From: Pilimelia anulata
GTDB lineage: Bacteria; Actinomycetota; Actinomycetes; Mycobacteriales; Micromonosporaceae
Length of the DNA stretch: 64,000 nucleotides
Direction of reading: 5' to 3'
Assembly (NCBI RefSeq): GCF_014647895.1
Contig: NZ_BMQB01000001.1
Location: 868,001 to 932,000, forward strand
The translations under genes were made by a program, and so were the position numbers. Within the stretch, counting starts at the first letter, position 1; the number at the start of each line of letters is the position of its first letter. Positions 7,859-16,433 of the stretch are shown piece after piece. The notes beneath the pieces are model-generated. The model was not told the origin of the DNA, made no database searches, and was given only the letters and a program-made list of their open reading frames with translations.

Positions 7859-8704
7859 TCAGGGGGCGTGGTGCCGCCCGATCGGGACGATCAGCGGGGT
7901 CCGGCTGACCGGGTCGGGAACGATCCGGCAGTCCAGGTCGAAGACCTCCTCGATCAGCGCGGTGGTGACGATGTCGGCGGGGGCGCCGGTGGCGACGATC
8001 ACGCCGTTCTTCATGGCGACGAGGTGGTCGGCGTACCGGCAGGCCTGGTTGATGTCGTGCAGCACCATCGCCACCGTCCGGCCGCGCCGCCGGTTCAGGT
8101 CCAGGACCAGGTCGAGGACGTCGATCTGGTGGGCGATGTCGAGGAAGGTGGTCGGCTCGTCCAGCAGCAGGATCGGGGTGTCCTGGGCGATCGCCATGGC
8201 GATCCAGGCCCGCTGCCGCTGCCCGCCGGACAGCTCGTCGACCATCCGGTCGGCCAGGTCGGTCATCCCGGTGGCGGCGAGCGCCTCGGTGACGGCCTCC
8301 TCGTCCCCGCGCCCCCACTGCCGCCACCACGCCTGGTGCGGCGCGCGGCCGCGGGTGACCAGGTCGACGACGGTCAGCCCGTCCGGCGCGACGGGGGACT
8401 GGGGGAGGATGCCGAGCTGCCGGGCGACCTCGGCGCCGCGCAGCCGGTGGATGGCCCGGCCGTCGAGCAGGACGCCGCCGGCCCGCGGCGGCAGCAGCCG
8501 GGCGAGCGCCTTGAGCAGCGTGGACTTGCCGCACGCGTTGGCCCCGACGATCGTGGTCACCCGGCCGGGCGGCAGGTCGAGGTCGAGGCCGTCGACGATG
8601 GTCCGGTCGCCGTACCCGAGGGTGAGGCCCTCGGCGCGCAGCCGCGGCGGCAGCGTCGCGGCCGGCTCGGTCGCGGCGGGGGCGGGGTTGTTCAACGCGG
8701 TCAT
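7859..8704 (-). CDS. Siderophore ABC transporter ATP-binding protein (FecE/FepC type)
   Basis: The product is 281 aa. Walker A is GANACGKST, the NACGKST variant typical of siderophore importers. The signature is LSGGQRQRAWIAMAIAQDT and Walker B is ILLLDEPTTFLD, followed by the H-loop MVLHDINQA. The first 25 residues are an Ala/Pro-rich extension. The ATG lies two bases after the stop of the preceding permease, so the genes are translationally linked. It energises uptake through the two FecCD permeases. Confidence 0.95.
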   Translation of the reverse strand: MTALNNPAPAATEPAATLPPRLRAEGLTLGYGDRTIVDGLDLDLPPGRVTTIVGANACGKSTLLKALARLLPPRAGGVLLDGRAIHRLRGAEVARQLGILPQSPVAPDGLTVVDLVTRGRAPHQAWWRQWGRGDEEAVTEALAATGMTDLADRMVDELSGGQRQRAWIAMAIAQDTPILLLDEPTTFLDIAHQIDVLDLVLDLNRRRGRTVAMVLHDINQACRYADHLVAMKNGVIVATGAPADIVTTALIEEVFDLDCRIVPDPVSRTPLIVPIGRHHAP

Positions 8705-8706
8705 GC

Positions 8707-9774
8707 TCAGCCTCCCGAGCCCGTGCGGTTGGCGCGCACCAGCAGCCAGATCAGGCACGGTGCGCCGAGGACGCCGGTGATGACCCCGACCGGCAGGTTC
8801 ACGCCGTCGAGCAGGCGCTGGGCGATGACGTCGGCGAGCAGGACGGTCGCGGCGCCGGTCAGCGCGGACGCGACCAGCGGCGGGGTGGCCCGGCGGACGA
8901 GCCGCTGGGCGATCTGCGGCGACACCAGCGCGACGAACAGGATCGGCCCGGCGGCCGCGGTACCGACGGCGGCGAGGCCGACCCCGACGAGCAGCAGGGT
9001 GAACCGGGCCCGGTTGGCCGGCACCCCGAGCCCGGTGGCGACGTCGTCGCCGAGCTGGAGCAGGGCCATCCAGCGGTGCGCGACCAGCGCGGCCGGCCCG
9101 AGCACCGCGAGCGCGATCAGGACGGGCCGGGCGTGCTCCCAGCCGCGCAGGTTGAGGTTGCCGACGAGCCAGCCCATCAGCGCCTGCGCCTCCCAGATCT
9201 CGCTGCGCGAGAGCAGGTAGTCGGTGACGGCGAGGCAGACGGCGGAGACGCCGATGCCGATGAGGATGATCCGGTACCCGGTGCTGCCGCGCTGCCGGGC
9301 CAGCAGGTAGATGACGGCGGCGGTGCCGAGCGCGCCGACCAGCGCCAGGCCCTGCATGCCGAGGCCGGCGCCGACGCCGAACACGACGCCGCCGACCACG
9401 AACACCGTGGCGCCCTCGGTGATGCCGATGATGTCCGGCGCGGCGAGCGGGTTGCGGGTGATGGTCTGGAAGATCGCGCCGGACAGCCCGAACGTCGCCC
9501 CGACGCCGACGGCGGTGAGCGCCCGGGGCAGCCGGATCTCGTTGATCACGATCCAGGTGTCGTAGTCGGTGACGCCGAACAGCTCCCGCAGTACCAGGCT
9601 CAGCGTCACCGGGTAGTCGCCGGTGGCGATGGCCAGGCAGAACGCGGCGAAGGTCAGCAGGCCCAGGGCCAGGCACACGACGACCGCGCGCGGCCGCAGG
9701 ACCCCGGAGGCCCGGCCGAGGCGCAGCGTGACCCGGCGGCCGGCGGCGTCGCGCGGGGCGAGGTGGACGGTCAT
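8707..9774 (-). CDS. Siderophore ABC transporter permease (FecCD family), second subunit
   Basis: The product is 355 aa, the usual length for FecCD/BtuC permeases, with about nine or ten hydrophobic helices. Recognisable family segments are GVTDYDTWIVINEIRLPRAL, FGLSGAIFQTITRNPLAAPDIIG (the membrane-entry loop with RNPLA.P..IG), and ATGLGVPANRARFTLLL. The N-terminus (about 40 residues) is charged and cytoplasmic. It starts four bases after the stop of the first permease; together they form the heterodimeric channel for the binding protein at 6773. Confidence 0.94.
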   Translation of the reverse strand: MTVHLAPRDAAGRRVTLRLGRASGVLRPRAVVVCLALGLLTFAAFCLAIATGDYPVTLSLVLRELFGVTDYDTWIVINEIRLPRALTAVGVGATFGLSGAIFQTITRNPLAAPDIIGITEGATVFVVGGVVFGVGAGLGMQGLALVGALGTAAVIYLLARQRGSTGYRIILIGIGVSAVCLAVTDYLLSRSEIWEAQALMGWLVGNLNLRGWEHARPVLIALAVLGPAALVAHRWMALLQLGDDVATGLGVPANRARFTLLLVGVGLAAVGTAAAGPILFVALVSPQIAQRLVRRATPPLVASALTGAATVLLADVIAQRLLDGVNLPVGVITGVLGAPCLIWLLVRANRTGSGG

Positions 9775-9778
9775 CGGC

Positions 9779-10816
9779 TCACAGCTCCGCGATCCGGCGC
9801 CGGCGGACCAGCGCGACGAAGAACGGCCCGCCCAGGACCGCGGTCAGCACGCCGACCTGCACCTCGCTCGGCCGGGCGACGACCCGCCCGAGGACGTCGG
9901 CGGCGAGCAGCAGGCCGGGGGCGAGGATCGCCGACAGCGGCAGCAGCCAGCGGTGGTCGGGGCCGGTGAAGTACCGGGCGATGTGCGGGATGACCAGGCC
10001 GAGGAAGACGATCGGCCCGGCCACGGCGACCGCGGCGCCGGTGAGCAGGGTCACGGCGAGGATGCCGACCGCCCGGATCCGGCCGGTGTGCCGGCCGAGG
10101 CTGACGGCCACGTCGTCGCCGAGGGCCAGGCTGTTGAGCTGCGGCGCGAGCGCCAGCGCCAGCACGGCGCCGACGGCGACGAACGGGGTCACCTGGACCA
10201 GTGTGTCGGCGGTCTGGCCGGTGAGCGTGCCGGCGGCCCAGAACCGGTACCGGTTCAGCGCGGCCGGGTCGGTCAGCACGATCGCGGCGGTGAGCGAGCC
10301 GAGCAGCGTGCTGACGGCGACGCCGGCCAGGGCCAGCTTGACCGGGGTCGCGCCGCCCCGGCCGAGGCTGCCGATGAGCTGGGCGAGCAGGCCGGCGGCG
10401 AGGGCGCCGAGCAGGGCGAACCAGATGAACCCGTACAGCGAGGTCAGCCCGAGCCCCGCGATCGACGCGGCGATGCCGAACGCGGCGCCGGCGGTGACGC
10501 CGAAGATGCCGGGGTCGGCGAGCGGGTTGCGGGTGAGCGCCTGCATGAGCGTGCCGGCCAGGCCCAGGGCGACGCCGGCGAGCAGGCCGAGGACGGTCCG
10601 CGGGATCCGCAGCCCGCGGACGATGGCCGTGATTTCGTCATCACCGGGAGTGACGATCGCGCACGCGATGTCGGCGACGCTGAGTCCGCGGTTGCCCACC
10701 GCGACGGAGAGAACGCACAGGGCAATGAGTACGACCGAGCCGACCACGAGAGCGGGGATGGCGCGCCGGCGCGCCGCTCGCGGGGGTGCCGGTGGATCCG
10801 GCCGGTCGCTCGTCAT
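9779..10816 (-). CDS. Siderophore ABC transporter permease (FecCD family), first subunit
   Basis: The product is 345 aa, multi-helix. Family motifs include LRIPRTVLGLLAGVALGLAGTLMQALTRNPLADPGIFGV and the late GPIVFLGLVIPHIAR loop that contacts the ATPase. GAGGAG lies about 8 bases before ATG 10816. It is the first gene of the four-gene uptake operon, and its start is only 18 bases downstream of an IdeR-type box, so the operon should be repressed when iron is plentiful. Diverges from the MbtH-like gene. Confidence 0.94.
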   Translation of the reverse strand: MTSDRPDPPAPPRAARRRAIPALVVGSVVLIALCVLSVAVGNRGLSVADIACAIVTPGDDEITAIVRGLRIPRTVLGLLAGVALGLAGTLMQALTRNPLADPGIFGVTAGAAFGIAASIAGLGLTSLYGFIWFALLGALAAGLLAQLIGSLGRGGATPVKLALAGVAVSTLLGSLTAAIVLTDPAALNRYRFWAAGTLTGQTADTLVQVTPFVAVGAVLALALAPQLNSLALGDDVAVSLGRHTGRIRAVGILAVTLLTGAAVAVAGPIVFLGLVIPHIARYFTGPDHRWLLPLSAILAPGLLLAADVLGRVVARPSEVQVGVLTAVLGGPFFVALVRRRRIAEL

Positions 10817-10834
10817 GGGCCGCGCTCCTCGGGG

Positions 10835-10853
10835 TTAGGTTAGCGGTACCTTA
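10835..10853. promoter_or_regulatory. IdeR/DmdR-type iron box for the siderophore uptake operon
   Basis: The 19 bases TTAGGTTAGCGGTACCTTA closely match the actinobacterial iron-box consensus TTAGGTTAGGCTAACCTAA. The site is 19 bases upstream of the first permease start, in the right place to block transcription when Fe2+-loaded IdeR/DmdR binds. Confidence 0.85.
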
Positions 10854-10969
10854 GTCGCCGGACCCGGTGATGGTCATCGACGCGGACCCGGACGTGGGAT
10901 GTCTCACCACGATCGGGTTCGCCTGGTCAGCGGGGGGAACGGGCCCGTACGGCCCGGTTGAGAATGAGC

Positions 10970-10988
10970 TGAGGCTAGCCTTACTATG
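10970..10988. promoter_or_regulatory. Second IdeR-type iron box at the MbtH-like gene
   Basis: TGAGGCTAGCCTTACTATG matches 12 of 19 consensus positions, with the core AGG.TAG.CT.AC conserved. It ends seven bases before ATG 10995, so binding would cover the transcription start region of the MbtH-like gene. Weaker than the box at 10835. Confidence 0.65.
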
Positions 10989-10994
10989 CGCCTC

Positions 10995-11216
10995 ATGACG
11001 ACCAATCCCTTCGACGACGCCGACGGCACCTTCCTCGTGCTGGTCAACGACGAGAACCAGCACAGCCTGTGGCCGGAGTTCATCGACGTCCCGGCCGGGT
11101 GGCGGACGGCGTTCGGCCCCGGGGTGCGGCAGGCGTGCCTGGACTGGGTCGACGCCCACTGGACGGACATGCGGCCCCGGTCGCTGATCGACGCCATGGC
11201 CGGCCGCGAGGGCTGA
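10995..11216 (+). CDS. MbtH-like protein
   Basis: The product is 73 aa, the normal MbtH size. It has the family signature [17 protein letters not shown], then [14 protein letters not shown] and the late [17 protein letters not shown] with its conserved tryptophans. MbtH proteins bind and activate adenylation domains of nonribosomal peptide synthetases. No synthetase is in the window, so this is a stand-alone copy. Its position opposite a ferric-siderophore importer, with iron boxes on both sides, suggests it serves a siderophore synthetase encoded elsewhere. ATG 10995 gives the usual MTTNPF start; ATG 10986 would add three residues and overlap the iron box. There is no clear ribosome site, so a leaderless transcript is possible. 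Confidence 0.93.
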   Translation: MTTNPFDDADGTFLVLVNDENQHSLWPEFIDVPAGWRTAFGPGVRQACLDWVDAHWTDMRPRSLIDAMAGREG

Positions 11217-11295
11217 ACCCGCGCGGTCAGACGTTTTACGGCGGTTTGCCGGGGTTCGGTGGGGGTACCAGGTACCTCCCGGCCACCGGAGGACC

Positions 11296-13713
11296 ATGTC
11301 GCACGTCGATCGACGCCTGCTGGCGGAGCCCACCCGGCTCGCCGCGGTCGACCGCACCCGCCGGGTCCTCTGCGGCATGGCGCTGCCCACCGACGCGGTG
11401 GCCGGGCTGGCCGCGAAGCTGCTCGCCGCCCCGATGGGCGTCGTCTGCCTCGTCCGCGACGACGAGGACCTGGTGGTCGGCGCGCACGGGCTGCCCGACC
11501 GGTTCGCCGACCGGCACCTCGACCTGCGGTACGCCGTCGGCCAGTACGTGCTGGGCGACGGCCCGGTCACCGTCGTCGAGGACGTCGACGAGGACCCGGA
11601 CCTGCGCCGGCACGGGCTGGTCCGGGAGTGCGGCGTCCGGGCCTTCCTCGGCGTACCGCTGGCCGACCCCGACGGGCGCCCGGTCGGCGCGCTCGTCGTC
11701 CTCGACCGGGTCGTCCGCCGCTGGTCCAACGCGGACATCTCCGCGCTGCTGGAGATCGGCACCATGCTCGTCCCGGCCGACCGGCCGCCCGCCGCGGTGC
11801 GCGGCAGCAGCCTGCCCGACGTCGAACTCGGCCCGCTGCTCGAGTCCACCGCGGAGGCGTTCGTCGCCGCCGACGTCGACGGCACCGTGGTCGGCTGGAA
11901 CCTCGCCGCCGCCGACCTGTTCGGCCTGCCCGTCGCCGAGGCGCTCGGCCGCCGCCTGGCCGACCTGTTCGTCGCCGACGGCGCCGCCCGGCTCGGCGAC
12001 CCCGCGGTCCACCGGCAGCGGGTCCAGGGCGTCGGCCGGCACCGGGACGGCCGCGAGTTCCCGGTCGAGGCGTTCCTCAACCGGGTACCGTCGCCCGCCG
12101 GCCCGCTGCTCTGCGGCTTCCTGCTCGACATCACCGAGCGGGTCACGCTGCGCCGCGCCGCGCTCCGGCACGCCCGGTTCGTCGAGGCGCTGCTGGACAG
12201 CCTGCTCACCGGCGTCGCCGCCTGCGACCCCGACGGCCGGGTGATCGTCGCCAACCGGTCGCTGCGCGACTGGTACGCCATCCCCGAGGACTGGCAGCCC
12301 TTCTCCCTGCTGGACAACCCGGCCGTCGCCACCGCGCTGGACGGCACCGAACTGGCCGTCGCGGACCTGCCGCTGATCCGCGCCTGGCGCGGCGAGGTGG
12401 TCCGGGACGAGCTGCTGCGCATCCCGCCGCCCGGCGGCGGCGCCAGCCGCGCGGTCCTGGTCAACGCCAACCCGGTCACCGACCCCGAGGGCCGCCCGCT
12501 CGGCGCCGTCGCCGCCCTGCACGACATGACCGCCCAGCTCCGGCACGAGACCTTCCGGGACCGGCAGCTCGAGGTCGTGGAGGCGCTCGCGTACACCGAC
12601 GACGCGACCACCGCGCTGCGCGCCGTGCTGCGCGCCATCGCCGGGGCGCTCGGCTGGCGCCGCGGCGAGGCGTGGCTGTGCGACCCGGTGACCGACTCGG
12701 TCCGCCCGGCCGCCGCCTGGACCCCCGCCGCCGGCACCGGCGCGGCCGACGACGGCGCGGCCGGCACCGCCTGGCTCGGCCGGGCGCTGGCCGCCGAGTG
12801 CTGCGCCGCCCGCGCGCCGGTGCGCCGCAACAGCGCGGCCGAGCGCGCCCTCGCCGTCCCGATCCGCGAGGAGAACGCCGTCCTCGGCGTCCTCACCCTG
12901 CTCACGCCGTCCGGCGACCCGCCCGACGACGTGGCCGTCGCGTTCGCCGAGGCGATGTGCAGCCACGTCGCCGGCTTCCTCGCCCGCCGCCGCGCCGCCG
13001 CGCTGCGCACCGAGCTGGGCCGCAGCAAGGACGACTTCATCGCGCTCGTCGGCCACGCCGTGCGCACCCCGTTGACCTCCATCGGCTCGTACGCCGAGCT
13101 GCTGCTCGCCGACGCGCAGCGGTGGACCGGCGACGAGCGGGAGATGCTGACGGCGATCGCCCGCAACGCCGAGAACCTGCGCGCGATCATCGGCGGCCTG
13201 CTCGACCTGGCCGCGCTGGAGTCGGGGCACGCCGAGCTGGCCGCCGTACCGGTGGACCTGGCCATCATCGTCCGCGACGAGGTGGGCGCGCTCGCCGAGG
13301 TGGCCGCGCACAGCGACGTGCTCCTGCGCGACCGGCTGCCCGACGCGCTGCCCGTCGTCGGCGACCCCGGCCGGCTGCGGCTGCTCGTGCACAACCTGCT
13401 GTCCAATGCCGTCAAGTACAGCCCCGACGGCGGCACCGTCGAGATCCTCGCCCGGGCCGAGCCCCCCGGCGTCGTCGAACTGACCATCCTGGACGGCGGC
13501 GTCGGCATCCCGCCGGACGAGCGGGACCGGCTGTTCCGCCGCTTCTTCCGCGCCTCCACGGCCGTCGAGCGGGGCATCCCCGGCGCCGGCCTCGGCCTGT
13601 CGATGAGCCGGGCGATCATCGAGGCGCACGGCGGCACGCTCGCGCTGACCAGCCGCGAACCGGCCGCCCGGGGTACCGCGGCCACCGTCCGGCTGCCGCA
13701 CCGCCGCCCGTAG
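11296..13713 (+). CDS. Orphan soluble GAF/PAS sensor histidine kinase
   Basis: The product is 805 aa without membrane helices. Domains in order: GAF (about 20-150), PAS (about 183-285), a second PAS-like region (about 293-410), a second GAF (about 422-565), HisKA with SKDDFIALVGHAVRTPLTS (phospho-acceptor His587), and an HATPase domain with HNLLSNAVKYSPDGG, DGGVGIPPDERDRLFRRFF and GAGLGLSMSRAI. The usual SHELRTP is GHAVRTP here, but the His is kept. No response regulator gene is adjacent, so the partner is unknown. The sensory GAF/PAS ligands cannot be predicted. GGAGG lies 6 bases before the ATG. Confidence 0.93.
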   Translation: MSHVDRRLLAEPTRLAAVDRTRRVLCGMALPTDAVAGLAAKLLAAPMGVVCLVRDDEDLVVGAHGLPDRFADRHLDLRYAVGQYVLGDGPVTVVEDVDEDPDLRRHGLVRECGVRAFLGVPLADPDGRPVGALVVLDRVVRRWSNADISALLEIGTMLVPADRPPAAVRGSSLPDVELGPLLESTAEAFVAADVDGTVVGWNLAAADLFGLPVAEALGRRLADLFVADGAARLGDPAVHRQRVQGVGRHRDGREFPVEAFLNRVPSPAGPLLCGFLLDITERVTLRRAALRHARFVEALLDSLLTGVAACDPDGRVIVANRSLRDWYAIPEDWQPFSLLDNPAVATALDGTELAVADLPLIRAWRGEVVRDELLRIPPPGGGASRAVLVNANPVTDPEGRPLGAVAALHDMTAQLRHETFRDRQLEVVEALAYTDDATTALRAVLRAIAGALGWRRGEAWLCDPVTDSVRPAAAWTPAAGTGAADDGAAGTAWLGRALAAECCAARAPVRRNSAAERALAVPIREENAVLGVLTLLTPSGDPPDDVAVAFAEAMCSHVAGFLARRRAAALRTELGRSKDDFIALVGHAVRTPLTSIGSYAELLLADAQRWTGDEREMLTAIARNAENLRAIIGGLLDLAALESGHAELAAVPVDLAIIVRDEVGALAEVAAHSDVLLRDRLPDALPVVGDPGRLRLLVHNLLSNAVKYSPDGGTVEILARAEPPGVVELTILDGGVGIPPDERDRLFRRFFRASTAVERGIPGAGLGLSMSRAIIEAHGGTLALTSREPAARGTAATVRLPHRRP

Positions 13714-13778
13714 CCGCGCCGCCGCCCGTGGGCGCACCGCTGTCCGTAGGATCGCCGGGACCGGCGGAGGGGGACGGC

Positions 13779-14378
13779 GTGGATCCGACGCTACCGGCGC
13801 GGGCGGCGGCGATGTTCGCGGTGACCAACCTCGACGACCTGCTGCTGCTGGCGCTGTACCTCGCCCGGGCCACCGGCCGCGCCGGGGTCGCCCGGGTGGT
13901 CGCCGGGCAGTACCTCGGGTTCCTGGCGATCCTCGCGGCGTCGGTGCTGGGCGCCCTCGGCGCGGGCCTGCTCCCGCCGTCCGCCGTGCCGTACTCGGGC
14001 CTGCTGCCGATCCTGCTGGGCCTGCGCGCGGCGGTGGCGGCGTGGCGCGAGCGCCGCGCCCCGGCCGGGCCGGCCGACCCCGACCCGGGCGCGGGCGCCG
14101 GGGCGGCCGCCGGGCCCGGGGTGCTCGCGGTGGCCGGGGTGACGCTGGCCAACGGCGGGGACAACGTCGGCGTGTACGTCCCGGTGTTCGCCGCCGCCGG
14201 TCCGGCCGCCGTCGCCGGCTACGCCGCGGTGTTCCTGGTCGGGGTGGGGGTGTGGTGCGCGGCCGGGCACTGGCTGGCCACCCGCCGGGCGGTCGCCCGG
14301 ACGATGGCCCGCTGGGGCCACGCGGTCCTGCCGGTGGCCCTGATCGCCATCGGCCTGACGATCCTCCTCACCGCCTGA
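13779..14378 (+). CDS. CadD-family cadmium resistance-type transporter
   Basis: The product is 199 aa with about five or six helices. It has the CadD (Cad, LysE superfamily) opening FAVTNLDDLLLLALYLARA and the repeated counterpart TLANGGDNVGVYVPVFAA. These two Asn-Asp motifs mark the family. Members are linked to cadmium or other cation efflux; the true substrate here is unknown. GTG 13779 follows a good GGAGG; the gene begins 65 bases after the histidine kinase stop and may share its transcript. Confidence 0.88.
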   Translation: MDPTLPARAAAMFAVTNLDDLLLLALYLARATGRAGVARVVAGQYLGFLAILAASVLGALGAGLLPPSAVPYSGLLPILLGLRAAVAAWRERRAPAGPADPDPGAGAGAAAGPGVLAVAGVTLANGGDNVGVYVPVFAAAGPAAVAGYAAVFLVGVGVWCAAGHWLATRRAVARTMARWGHAVLPVALIAIGLTILLTA

Positions 14379-14406
14379 CCCGCGACCGACGCGCGATCGG
14401 CGGAGC

Positions 14407-14445
14407 GGGTGCATCCCGGTCGTTCCCGCCACCACGGATGCACCC
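14407..14445. terminator. Inverted repeat between convergent genes
   Basis: GGGTGCATCC and its exact complement GGATGCACCC are separated by 19 bases, between the CadD stop and the exporter stop on the opposite strand. A modest terminator candidate; the loop is long. Confidence 0.45.
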
Positions 14446-14483
14446 ACCCCCAGCCGACCGACGGCGCCCGCCGCGCAGTGGGG

Positions 14484-16433
14484 TCAGTGGTCGGGGTCCC
14501 AGCGGTCGTATCCGGGGCTGAACGGCCGTCCGTCGCCGGTCGGGGGCGGGGTGCGCTGGCCCGACCACGTACCCCACAGGCGGGCGTACGCGCCGTCCGC
14601 CGACAGCAGGGCGTCGTGCGTACCCGACTCGACCACCGCGCCCGCGTCCAGCACCACGATCCGGTCGGCCGCCGCCGCCTGGCTCAGCCGGTGCGCGACG
14701 ACGACCGCCGTCCGTCCGGCCAGGACGGTGTCCGCCGCCGCCTCCAGCTCCCGCGCGCCCGCGCTGCCCGCCTCCGCGGTCGCCTCGTCCAGGACCGCCA
14801 CCGGCGGGTCGGCCAGCGCCAGCCGGGCCAGCGCCACCTGCTGCGCCTGCGTCGCGGTCAGCTCGTGCCCGCCGTCGCCGACGACCGTGCCGAGGCCGTC
14901 GGGCAGGGCGCTCGCCCAGCCCAGCGCGCCGACCGCGGCCAGCGCCCCGAGGAGCGCGTCGTCGTCCGCGGCCGGGTCGGCGAGCCGCAGGTCGTCGGCC
15001 AGCGTCCCGGCGAAGACGTGCACCTCCTGGGTCACCAGCACCACCGCGCGGCCGGGGTCCGCCGCGGGGTCCACCCCGCCGACGGCGACCGTACCGGCGG
15101 TCGGCCCGTGCACCCCGGCGATCAGCTTGGCCAGCGTGGACTTGCCGGCGCCGCTGGCGCCGACCAGCGCCACGGTCTCGCCGGGCGCCACGTCGAGGTC
15201 GACGCCGGCCAGCACCGGATGCCCGGCCACGTACGCGTACCCGACCCCGGCCACCCGCACCGCCCCGGCACCCGCCGCGCTGCCGCCCGAGCCCGCCGCG
15301 CCCGGCCCATCCGCACCGGCCGCCGCGCCCGGTGCCGCGGCGCGCGGTCCGGCCGCGGCGCCGGCGGGCGCCCGGCCGGCGGGTGGCGGGAGGTCGGCGA
15401 CGCCGACCAGGCGGGCCAGGCTCGCCGCCGCCGACTGTGCCTCGTCCGCCAGCCCCAGCGCCGTGGTGATCGGATTGAACAGCCCGTGGAAGTACAGCGC
15501 CGCCGCCGTCGCCGCGCCCAGCGTCACCTCGCCGGCCCCGACCAGCCAGAACCCCGCCAGCAGCACGGCCGTCAGCCCGACGAACTCGGCCGTGTTGAGC
15601 CGGAACCAGAACCGGGTCTGGAGCCGTACCGCGCGCAGTGCCAGGTCCAGCGCCGCCCGGGACCGCTCGTCCACCCGGGCCAGGTGCCGGTCGTGCAGCC
15701 GGAACGCCCGGACCGTCGCCGCCCCGCCCACGGTGTCCAGGAGCTGGTGCTGCCGGGCCCCGGCCGCCACCCGCTGCGCCGCGTACAGCGGCACCGCCCG
15801 CCCGGTGTACCAGCGCACGGTCAGCACCTGCACCGGCGCCGCCAGCAGCGCCGCCGCCAGGAACCGCCAGTCCAGCACGCCCAGGCTGACCATCGTCAGC
15901 GCGATCGTCAGCACCGCCCGGGTCAGCTCGGGGAACGCCTCCCGGACCGCGGTCGCCACCACCCGCACGTCCTCGGTCACCCGGGCGGTGAGGTCGCCGG
16001 AGCCGGCCCGCTCCAGCCGGTCCATCGGCAGGTACAGCGCCCGGGCCACGAACCGCTCGCGCAGCCCGGCCAGCATCGACTCGCCCAGCCGGGCGACCAG
16101 GCTCAGCCCCCACGCGCCGAGCAGGCCCTGGCCGGCGGCCACGCCGAGCAGCGCGACCACGTACCCGGTCAGCCGGCCCGGGTCGCCGCCGCCGGCGACG
16201 AGGTCGACGATGCGGCCGAGCAGCGGCGCGGCGAGTAGGTACACCCCGGTACCGGCGACGAGGGCCAGCAGCGCGCCCGCGGCCAGGCGGCGGTGGGCCC
16301 GCAGCAGCCGGCCGACGGCCCGCCCGGCGGCCCGCCCGTCGGCGGTGGGCAGCAGGTCGGCGGTGGGCGGCGGGTCGGTGGTGGGCAGCGGGTCGGTGGG
16401 GGACGGGTCGGCCGGGGGCGGGGAGGCGGTCAC
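14484..16433 (-). CDS. ABC exporter half-transporter with intact Walker motifs but degenerate signature
   Basis: The product is 649 aa: a Pro/Thr-rich 30-residue N-terminal repeat, a six-helix exporter domain (about 40-345), an Ala/Gly/Pro-rich linker (about 355-390), then the nucleotide-binding domain. Walker A is GASGAGKST (about 423-431) and Walker B/catalytic Glu is VAVLDEAT. The signature that should read LSGGQ is LTATQAQQ, so it cannot sandwich ATP normally. The partner, just upstream, has the opposite defect. Its GTG overlaps the partner stop by four bases (GTGA), so the two are translationally coupled and form a heterodimer. The substrate is unknown; a siderophore-related role is possible given the nearby iron box. 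Confidence 0.9.
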   Translation of the reverse strand: MTASPPPADPSPTDPLPTTDPPPTADLLPTADGRAAGRAVGRLLRAHRRLAAGALLALVAGTGVYLLAAPLLGRIVDLVAGGGDPGRLTGYVVALLGVAAGQGLLGAWGLSLVARLGESMLAGLRERFVARALYLPMDRLERAGSGDLTARVTEDVRVVATAVREAFPELTRAVLTIALTMVSLGVLDWRFLAAALLAAPVQVLTVRWYTGRAVPLYAAQRVAAGARQHQLLDTVGGAATVRAFRLHDRHLARVDERSRAALDLALRAVRLQTRFWFRLNTAEFVGLTAVLLAGFWLVGAGEVTLGAATAAALYFHGLFNPITTALGLADEAQSAAASLARLVGVADLPPPAGRAPAGAAAGPRAAAPGAAAGADGPGAAGSGGSAAGAGAVRVAGVGYAYVAGHPVLAGVDLDVAPGETVALVGASGAGKSTLAKLIAGVHGPTAGTVAVGGVDPAADPGRAVVLVTQEVHVFAGTLADDLRLADPAADDDALLGALAAVGALGWASALPDGLGTVVGDGGHELTATQAQQVALARLALADPPVAVLDEATAEAGSAGARELEAAADTVLAGRTAVVVAHRLSQAAAADRIVVLDAGAVVESGTHDALLSADGAYARLWGTWSGQRTPPPTGDGRPFSPGYDRWDPDH

